Of a stretch of 64,000 bases of DNA, positions 58,090-64,000 are shown piece by piece (position 1 is the first letter of the stretch; every line of letters begins with the position of its first letter). Made by a program: the position numbers and the translations under genes. The notes beneath the pieces are model-generated. The model saw nothing but the letters and a program-made list of their open reading frames with translations. It was not told the origin of the DNA and did no database searches. This DNA comes from Brevibacillus fluminis (GTDB taxonomy: Bacteria > Bacillota > Bacilli > Brevibacillales > Brevibacillaceae). Location of the stretch: positions 424,648 to 488,647 of the forward strand of contig NZ_RHHQ01000004.1 in the NCBI RefSeq assembly GCF_003710825.1, written 5' to 3'.

Positions 58090-58976
58090 AGGTCGCGATC
58101 GGGATCGATATCGGCGGAACAAAGATTCGCGGCGGATTGGTTCGCGATGACGGAAAGGTTCTTCGCATATCGGAGGTGCCGACGCATGCTACAAACGGCG
58201 GCAAGGCAGTTATGGAACGGATCATGGCATTGATCGATGAGTTGGGCATTGCCCACGCTTGCGGAATCGGGGTTGGCGCGACGGGACAGATCGGTCTTTC
58301 TGGTCAGATTTTGTCCGCTACCAGCACCTTTCCCGCTTGGGCAGGAATTGCACTGCGCGATGAATTGGCCACCCGTTACGGCCTCCCGGTCCAAGTCGTC
58401 AACGATGTGCAAGCGATGGCGTTGGGTGAGCAGCACTATGGCTCGGGACGCGGGATTGCGGACTTTGTATGCCTCGCGCTCGGTACCGGAGTTGGCGGCG
58501 CCATCGTTTCCGCAGGGAAGCTGGTTCGCGGGGCGAATGGAGCCGCTGGTGAGATCGGTCATCTTACCCATCGGCATGGCGGCCGCCTCTGCCCCTGCGG
58601 GAAATCAGGCTGCCTGGAAGCATATGTATCTGGACGCGCGCTGGCCGAACGTTTTTACGAAACGTACGGCATCCACAAAACCGCAAGCACCATTTTGCAG
58701 GAAGCACAATCCGGTGATCCGGCAGCACAGGCGATGCGTGACGAATTTGTCGACGACCTGTCATCCGGCATCGCCTCATTGGCGACGCTGCTCAATCCGC
58801 GCAAGATCATCGTCGGCGGCGGCATTGCCCAAAGCTTGGCACCATTCCTTCCGATTATCGGTCAGCAAGTGGTCCGTCAGCTGAGTCACGCCGCAGCGCT
58901 TACTTTTTCTGTAGAATTATCAGAATTACGCGACGAATCGATGCTACTTGGCGCTGCTAGTTTGGTCTTTTCATAA
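58086..58976 (+). CDS. ROK-family sugar kinase (NanK-like)
   Basis: The 296-residue product begins MKVAIGIDIGGTKIRGGLVR. ROK marks: the ATP loop DIGGTKIRGG, CLALGTGVGGAIVSAGKLVR (about 132-151), and GEIGHLTHRHGG followed by the zinc motif CPCGKSGCLEAY (about 160-185). It probably makes ManNAc-6-P for NanE. The long upstream frame lies inside nanE; the ATG overlapping the nanE stop is the start. Confidence 0.88.
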   Translation: MKVAIGIDIGGTKIRGGLVRDDGKVLRISEVPTHATNGGKAVMERIMALIDELGIAHACGIGVGATGQIGLSGQILSATSTFPAWAGIALRDELATRYGLPVQVVNDVQAMALGEQHYGSGRGIADFVCLALGTGVGGAIVSAGKLVRGANGAAGEIGHLTHRHGGRLCPCGKSGCLEAYVSGRALAERFYETYGIHKTASTILQEAQSGDPAAQAMRDEFVDDLSSGIASLATLLNPRKIIVGGGIAQSLAPFLPIIGQQVVRQLSHAAALTFSVELSELRDESMLLGAASLVFS

Positions 58977-58999
58977 ACTAAAACGAGGGGGCGAACGTA

Positions 59000-60391
59000 T
59001 TGAAACAGCAACGAAAATGGCTGTCCGCCGTGGTTTCACTGGGTCTTTTCGCCGGTCTTGCCGCCTGTAGTTCACCAGCGACACAACAGCAGCAACCTGC
59101 TGCTAATGGTGGCGCGGACACGGGCAGCCAAGCGGCAGCACCCGCCAAACAGACCGTTACCATGCTTTATTGGCCCGGACCCGAAAGCGAAGCGATGCAA
59201 AAAGTGATCGACAACTATAACCAGACCAAAGGCTCACAGGATGGAGTCGAGGTGAAGATGGCTCCGGCTCCGCGCGAAGGCTTTTGGGAAAAAGAAGCGG
59301 CGATGATGTCGTCCGACAACAAAGATATCGATGTGTATTTCACCGCCAGCTATAAAGTCGGCGAGCAAAAAAGCGATCTTGTTCCGTTAGACGACAAGCT
59401 CGGCGATCAGCTGAAGCTGTTTATCGGTACGACGATCGACTCTTTGAAAAACGATGGCAAAACGTACGGAATCCCGACCGACGTATCCAATCATTTCATG
59501 TATTACCGCAAAGACTTGGTCGAGAAGCTGTTGGCCGATCCGGCGTGGCAAGCCAAATACAAAGAGATCAGCCTGAAGGTAGTCGGCAAAGAGCTGGCAC
59601 CCAAGCAGCCTGCCGAATGGAACTGGGACGATTTCACTGCAACCGCAGCCTTTTTCACCCAAAGCTTGAATCCCGACTCCCCCACGCAGTACGGAACCGC
59701 GTTGCAGGCTAAAAACTTGATTTACAACGTGATGATTTGGGATGACGTGCTTTACTCATTCGGCGGGACCTGGTACACAGGCGATGGCAGGCCGAATTTT
59801 GATTCGCCTGAAACGAGAAAAGCGTTGAATGTGTACGCGAACATCATGAAAAACGGAATCTCCCCTGCTGCTGCCTCGACATTTGAATATCCGGAAACGA
59901 ATCAGGCGTTCCAAACGGGCAAAGCCGCATTCATTTTGCAATGGGGCGCGGCTTACCATGAATTGACGGACCAGGCCAAGAGCGGGCAAGTCTTTGACAA
60001 AGTCGGAATCGCACCGATCCCTGGCGACAAGCATGCGACACATGTTCATGCGCTCGGCGTAGGCATCAACAGCCATTCAGATAAACAGGAAGCCGCTCTG
60101 AAATGGCTGCAATATCTGGCTACACAGGATGCGATGCAAACATATGCCCAAAACGGCGGCATCCCTCCTGTCGCAGACGTATTAAACGGCATGAAAGACC
60201 AGCGTCCCGAATTCCCCTTCATAGCCGAACACGTCGACAAATACGGGTACGTCGCCGACACAGGCAGTCAGGTTTTCCCGATTCTCGAAGTGCTGGCGCG
60301 GCATTTTTCGGCCGTCTGGGCTGGCCAGGCCGATGCGGATCAAGCGGCAAAACGAGCGCAAGACGAGGTGAGCAAGCTGATTGGAAAGTAA
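59000..60391 (+). CDS. Sugar ABC transporter substrate-binding lipoprotein
   Basis: The 463-residue product begins (TTG) MKQQRKWLSAVVSLGLFAG with lipobox LAAC at about residues 20-23. A Gln/Ala/Gly-rich linker (about 26-50) precedes a SBP_bac_1 fold (VTMLYWPGPESEAMQKVIDN, and FQTGKAAFILQWGAAYHEL near residue 310). It delivers a sugar to the two permeases that follow. GAGGGGGCG precedes the TTG. Confidence 0.88.
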   Translation: MKQQRKWLSAVVSLGLFAGLAACSSPATQQQQPAANGGADTGSQAAAPAKQTVTMLYWPGPESEAMQKVIDNYNQTKGSQDGVEVKMAPAPREGFWEKEAAMMSSDNKDIDVYFTASYKVGEQKSDLVPLDDKLGDQLKLFIGTTIDSLKNDGKTYGIPTDVSNHFMYYRKDLVEKLLADPAWQAKYKEISLKVVGKELAPKQPAEWNWDDFTATAAFFTQSLNPDSPTQYGTALQAKNLIYNVMIWDDVLYSFGGTWYTGDGRPNFDSPETRKALNVYANIMKNGISPAAASTFEYPETNQAFQTGKAAFILQWGAAYHELTDQAKSGQVFDKVGIAPIPGDKHATHVHALGVGINSHSDKQEAALKWLQYLATQDAMQTYAQNGGIPPVADVLNGMKDQRPEFPFIAEHVDKYGYVADTGSQVFPILEVLARHFSAVWAGQADADQAAKRAQDEVSKLIGK

Positions 60392-60395
60392 CCGC

Positions 60396-61262
60396 ATGAA
60401 AAAAGCGCCTCGTGATGCCTATTGGATGCTGGCCCCGTTAGCAGCAGTCGTGCTTGCACTGGTTGCGTTCCCTACGCTGTACGCCTATTCGGTCAGCCTG
60501 CTCGATGCCCGCCTGTCATCCGACGCGGCGCCCTTCATCGGCCTTCACAACTATGCGTCAGCGCTGACAAATCCATCCTTTTATGGATCGATCGCATACA
60601 GCGCCAAATTCGCCCTACTGGCAACCGTTGCGGAGCTGATCGCAGGCATCGCGCTTGCGGTGCTGTTTAACCGGACATTCCGGGGGAAAGGCATCGCGAC
60701 CAGCCTCATGCTGCTTCCCTTGATGGTCGCCCCCTCGCTCTTTGCCTTGATCTTTCGGCTGATGCTAAACGAATTCGTCGGCCTCATCCCGTTTTATTTT
60801 TCACGATTGGGAATTCCTTTGAACCCGTTTGACCCCACATGGGTTAACGCGACGCTCGTCATCATCGACGCCTTACAGTGGGTTCCCTTTGTGTTCATTA
60901 TCGTGTACGCAGGTTTGACGACCATCCCCGAGGAGCTGTATGAGGCGGCCAGGGTCGACGGAGCGACTGCATGGCAAACGTTTGCCACCATTACGCTTCC
61001 CCTGCTCGTTCCGACAATCGCAACCGCAGCTTTTTTGCGCGGGATCGATGCGTTCAAAATTTATGACATGATTTATGTGCTGACGAATGGCGGGCCCGGC
61101 GAACTGACGACAAGCGTGAGCCTGTTCATTTACAAAAAAGCTTTTTTGGAAGGAAACATTGGAGAAGCGAGCGCAGCGAGCATATTGCTAACGTTCGTCC
61201 TCGCTCCTGTTCTCGGATTGGCGATGAAATATGTCGTGAAAAGCGGGAGGGAAGGCGTGTGA
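60396..61262 (+). CDS. Sugar ABC transporter permease (MalF-like)
   Basis: The 288-residue product begins MKKAPRDAYWMLAPLAAVVL. Six membrane segments; the EAA loop is EELYEAARVDGATAWQTFAT near residue 182. It pairs with the next permease. The chosen ATG follows GGAAAG lying over the stop of the binding-protein gene. Its stop overlaps the next start. Confidence 0.88.
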   Translation: MKKAPRDAYWMLAPLAAVVLALVAFPTLYAYSVSLLDARLSSDAAPFIGLHNYASALTNPSFYGSIAYSAKFALLATVAELIAGIALAVLFNRTFRGKGIATSLMLLPLMVAPSLFALIFRLMLNEFVGLIPFYFSRLGIPLNPFDPTWVNATLVIIDALQWVPFVFIIVYAGLTTIPEELYEAARVDGATAWQTFATITLPLLVPTIATAAFLRGIDAFKIYDMIYVLTNGGPGELTTSVSLFIYKKAFLEGNIGEASAASILLTFVLAPVLGLAMKYVVKSGREGV

Positions 61263-62080
61263 ACCTCGTAAAACGTATCTTGTTTTGGCTGCTTCTCGCC
61301 TGTGCGCTTGCTGTCTTTCTCTCCCCGCTGCTGCTCGACTTCATCACCTCTCTGAAAACAGAAGGCGACATCGCCTCGTTTCCGCCAAAGTGGGCATTTG
61401 TGCCGACGTTCGAGCATTATCAGTCCGTTTTTTCCAGCTCCGGCTATCCATTTGGGCAATTTTTTCTGAACAGCTTCCTGATCGCGAGCATCGCCAGCGT
61501 TGCAACTGTTGCCATCTGCTTACCCGCTGCTTATGCCATGGTACGGTACGGCCTGGGTAGCAAGCGCTTCTTTTCTTTCATCGTCAGCCTGAAGCTGCTG
61601 CCGCCGATCGTTTTTGCCATTCCGTATTTTGCCATGTTTCAGTTCGTCGGGCTGCTCGATACGAAAACAGGGCTCATATGGGTTGCCGTCATCATGAACA
61701 TCCCGTTGACACTACTATTGATGGTCGGCTTCATTCAGGAACTACCCAAAGAAATTGAAGAGGCAGCGGTCATGGATGGATGCTCACCCACTGCCATCTT
61801 GACCAAGATCGTCTTGCCTCTTATCGCACCAGGCGTGGCTGCGGCTGCGATTCTCACGTTTATTTTCACCTGGAACGAGTTTTTGTTCGTGCGCATCTTA
61901 AGCGATGTGAAAGCCATGACGACGACGGTCGGGTCCACGTTGTTCATCCAGGCTTATGGCATACGCTGGGGAGATATTGCCGCCGCGATCGCGCTCTCTG
62001 TGCTGCCGCCGCTTATCTTTACGTTTTTTGTCCAGCGCTATTTGGTGAAAGGATTGTCGATGGGTGCGGTGAAAGGATAG
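61259..62080 (+). CDS. Sugar ABC transporter permease (MalG-like)
   Basis: The 273-residue product begins (GTG) MNLVKRILFWLLLACALAVF. Six membrane segments; the EAA loop is KEIEEAAVMDGCSPTAILTK near residue 165. GTGA overlap with the partner permease. No ATPase gene follows, so a shared MsmX-type ATPase elsewhere is likely. Confidence 0.88.
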   Translation: MNLVKRILFWLLLACALAVFLSPLLLDFITSLKTEGDIASFPPKWAFVPTFEHYQSVFSSSGYPFGQFFLNSFLIASIASVATVAICLPAAYAMVRYGLGSKRFFSFIVSLKLLPPIVFAIPYFAMFQFVGLLDTKTGLIWVAVIMNIPLTLLLMVGFIQELPKEIEEAAVMDGCSPTAILTKIVLPLIAPGVAAAAILTFIFTWNEFLFVRILSDVKAMTTTVGSTLFIQAYGIRWGDIAAAIALSVLPPLIFTFFVQRYLVKGLSMGAVKG

Positions 62081-62083
62081 ACA

Positions 62084-62122
62084 CGCAAAAAAACGTTCGG
62101 GCTTTTTGTCCCGGACGTTTTT
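62084..62122 (+). terminator. Terminator of the amino-sugar operon
   Basis: AAAAACGTTCGGG pairs with CCCGGACGTTTTT (one mismatch) around a short loop; a T-run ends the stem on the plus strand. Confidence 0.75.
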
Positions 62123-62219
62123 GGTGTTTTCACAGCTACGTTTTGCGAAAGGCTAGACACTGCCGAAATGGGGTACGTTATGGGCAGGCCTCACGATAAC
62201 TCGATGCGGGGGGAAGCGT

Positions 62220-63533
62220 ATGCAGCAAAAGACGAAATCCGGCACCTTTTTTCCGCGGTCTGCCAAAGACTCTGTTAGCGAAGATTGGTCACAGTCCGGC
62301 GCCGCTCAACCTCTGCGCCGCAAGGAAGGACATCTCGACAATCAGGCGAAACTCTTGCTTTTGGTTAACATTTTGTTCATCGCGGCGAGCACGCTATCCG
62401 GCGCTTTCGTCACCGTCTATTTGTGGAAAGTGAAAAGCCAGTTTGCCCCGATCGCGTGGTTCACCTTTGCCACCCATTTCGCTGGCGCACTGACCTTCTG
62501 GCTGGCTGGCGCATGGATCAAACGTGCAAACAAGATGAACGCCTTGCGCGTAGGCATGGCGGTCTCTGCTTTTTTTTATTTGCTCGTATTGCTGCTGGGT
62601 CAACATACCGTTCAGTACGCTGCATGGCTTGGTATCGTACAAGGACTTGCTTCCGGTTTTTTTTGGCTTGCCTTCAATGTTGTCTATTTTGAAATTACCG
62701 AGCGGGACAACCGCGACCGTTTCAATGGCTGGGCCGGCCTCCTAGCATCCGGTGCTGGCATGCTTGCGCCATGGATCTCCGGCTTGCTCATTGCGAAGCT
62801 GCCGGATAAAACCGGCTACACACTCATCTTCTCGCTTTCGCTCAGCTTGTTCATTGTCGGCGTGATCGTGAGCTTCTTTTTGAAAAAGCGGCAGACAGAT
62901 GGCGACTATTCGTGGCAGTTCGCGTTCCGTACGCTCCGCCACAACCCGAACTGGCGCTTGGCCGCAGGCGCTTTGGCTGGACAAGGTCTACGGGAAGGCG
63001 TATTCGGCTTCATTATCAGCCTCTTGGTTTACATCTCAACGAAAAGCGAGCTGTCGCTCGGCAACTATTCGCTCGTGACTTCTGCTGTCGGGCTTGCCAG
63101 CTATTTTCTCATCGGCAAGCTGTTTAAGCCCACCTATCGGAAATGGAGCATGCTGGCGGGTGCTGTCGTGATGACTGGCGTCTTGCTCATCTTTTTTTGG
63201 CAAATCAGCTATACGACGCTGCTCGTATTCGGCATCGCCGTCGCCCTGACCTATCCGTTGTATTCGGTTCCCATCCTCTCCACCGTCTTCGACCTGATCG
63301 GGACGAATGCTGAGAGCGCCCAGCATCGGGTAGAGTATGTTGTGCTCCGAGAATTCGCGCTCGATGCCGGACGGATGGTCGGCGTTCTGCTGTTTCTTGT
63401 CGTCACATCGGTGAGCACGGATCCTGCGACGCTGAAATGGCTGATCCTTGGGATTGGCAGCGGTCCTTTGATCGCCTGGCTTTGCCTATCACGGCTGTTT
63501 TCCATCGTGCACAGCAAGCGGACGGAAGGGTAA
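62220..63533 (+). CDS. MFS transporter
   Basis: The 437-residue product begins MQQKTKSGTFFPRSAKDSV with a 45-residue hydrophilic head, then twelve membrane segments (first about 47-67). FNVVYFEITERDNRDRFNGW lies near residue 150 in place of the classic loop, as in the YkuC/YqgE-like MFS group. Substrate unknown. GGGGGAAG precedes the ATG. Confidence 0.82.
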   Translation: MQQKTKSGTFFPRSAKDSVSEDWSQSGAAQPLRRKEGHLDNQAKLLLLVNILFIAASTLSGAFVTVYLWKVKSQFAPIAWFTFATHFAGALTFWLAGAWIKRANKMNALRVGMAVSAFFYLLVLLLGQHTVQYAAWLGIVQGLASGFFWLAFNVVYFEITERDNRDRFNGWAGLLASGAGMLAPWISGLLIAKLPDKTGYTLIFSLSLSLFIVGVIVSFFLKKRQTDGDYSWQFAFRTLRHNPNWRLAAGALAGQGLREGVFGFIISLLVYISTKSELSLGNYSLVTSAVGLASYFLIGKLFKPTYRKWSMLAGAVVMTGVLLIFFWQISYTTLLVFGIAVALTYPLYSVPILSTVFDLIGTNAESAQHRVEYVVLREFALDAGRMVGVLLFLVVTSVSTDPATLKWLILGIGSGPLIAWLCLSRLFSIVHSKRTEG

Positions 63534-63673
63534 CGGCTACCTTTTCTGCTGTACTGAGCTACCGTTCACCAAAAAAATTCACTATAAGGAAACAAATGTT
63601 CTTCATGGGACTTCCCTTTTCCCGATATTTCCATTAATATGAGGGTATACTGAGTGAAAGGGTGTTAAGCCAC

Positions 63674-63949
63674 ATGAACAAAACTGAGCTAATCGCAAAA
63701 GTTGCTGAAACAGCAGAATTGACCAAGAAGGATGCTACGAAAGCAGTAGACGCTGTCCTTGATGCAATCGCTGATTCTTTGAAAGAAGGGGACAAGGTCT
63801 CCCTCATCGGCTTCGGTAACTTTGAAGTGCGTGAGCGCGCGGCTCGCAAAGGTCGCAATCCACAAACTGGCGAAGAAATCGAAATCGCTTCCAGCAAAAT
63901 TCCTGCGTTTAAACCAGGAAAAGAATTGAAAGACGTTGTAAAACAATAG
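63674..63949 (+). CDS. hup: DNA-binding protein HU
   Basis: The 91-residue product begins [20 protein letters not shown]. It has the HU signature [20 protein letters not shown] (about 46-65) with the arm residues RNPQTGEEI and the end [11 protein letters not shown]. It compacts the nucleoid. AAAGGGTG precedes the ATG; an upstream in-frame GTG gives a longer form than usual. A -10-like TATACT is at 63645-63650. Length matches the family. Confidence 0.95.
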   Translation: MNKTELIAKVAETAELTKKDATKAVDAVLDAIADSLKEGDKVSLIGFGNFEVRERAARKGRNPQTGEEIEIASSKIPAFKPGKELKDVVKQ

Positions 63950-63978
63950 TCGATACATAGGAATAAGCGCCCGAGTGA

Positions 63979-64000
63979 TGAAGTGACCCCAAAAAGTTAG
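63979..64000 (+). mobile_element. Probable IS3-family end (cut by the window)
   Basis: TGAAGTGACCCCAAAAAGTT at the very edge looks like the terminal inverted repeat of IS3/IS150-type elements, which often start TG and carry a CCCCAAAAAGTT core. The element body is outside the window. Confidence 0.45.

Noticed and set aside
1..64000. CRISPR arrays, tRNA and rRNA genes
   Set aside because: No array of regularly spaced repeats, no cloverleaf and no rRNA sequence were seen on either strand by reading; a tRNAscan-type search would be decisive.

Overview
The window comes from an endospore-forming member of the Bacillota, probably from the Brevibacillus/Paenibacillus/Tumebacillus part of the class Bacilli. 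The evidence is a GerB-type germination permease at the left edge, a Spo0E-type phosphatase, a ComB (phosphosulfolactate phosphatase) gene, a DUF2642 spore-type protein, a copper amine oxidase with an N-terminal Cu_amine_oxidN1-like domain, PBSX-type tail genes and strong AGGAGG ribosome binding sites. The genus cannot be fixed from the sequence alone.

1-19.2 kb: a contractile phage-tail locus of PBSX/Xkd type. Read right to left it holds an XRE repressor and ImmA-like protease (on +), a sigma-region-4-like activator with a Cys-rich N-terminus, then tail terminator, sheath, tube, tail assembly chaperone (with a textbook A AAA AAC -1 frameshift site), tape measure, baseplate XkdP-XkdU, an AT-rich specificity module (polysaccharide deacetylase, fibre proteins, Ig-like repeat protein) and a lysis cassette (XhlA, holin, GH73 lysin). 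There is no terminase, portal, protease, capsid, integrase or replication gene between the regulator and the lysin, so this reads as an R-type tailocin rather than a prophage.

19.2-37.6 kb: housekeeping and accessory genes. These are AlaX, ComB, a PAS-GGDEF-EAL protein, an AT-rich island (aldoxime dehydratase, soluble chemoreceptor-like protein, an untracked Spo0E-type gene, a STAS-like protein, a LysR regulator), PBP2, an SgrR-type regulator divergent from an MFS pump, an iron alcohol dehydrogenase, a TVP38 membrane protein, an orphan S-layer-like fragment beside a group II intron-like scar, an MFS transporter and a Lin0512 protein. Two copies of a structured ~90-nt intergenic repeat lie at 29.04 and 33.81 kb.

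38-46 kb: an ArsB/NhaD-type permease with a triple-repeat DUF2642 protein, then an amine oxidation module (TPQ copper amine oxidase plus aldehyde dehydrogenase, with a divergent AraC regulator), a PPOX flavoprotein and an HpcH/HpaI aldolase.

46.9-55.4 kb: the most unusual metabolic region. One operon (NCS1 permease, DUF917, HyuA) lies behind a canonical sigma-54 promoter. The second operon encodes the sigma-54 activator followed by a second DUF917 and a second HyuA whose ATP-binding motifs are destroyed. Each operon ends at its own terminator.

55.5-64 kb: a MoaF-like protein, a GNAT acetyltransferase, then an amino-sugar operon (RpiR regulator, NanE, ROK kinase, ABC binding protein and two permeases), an MFS transporter, HU, and the end of what looks like an IS3-family element at the right edge.
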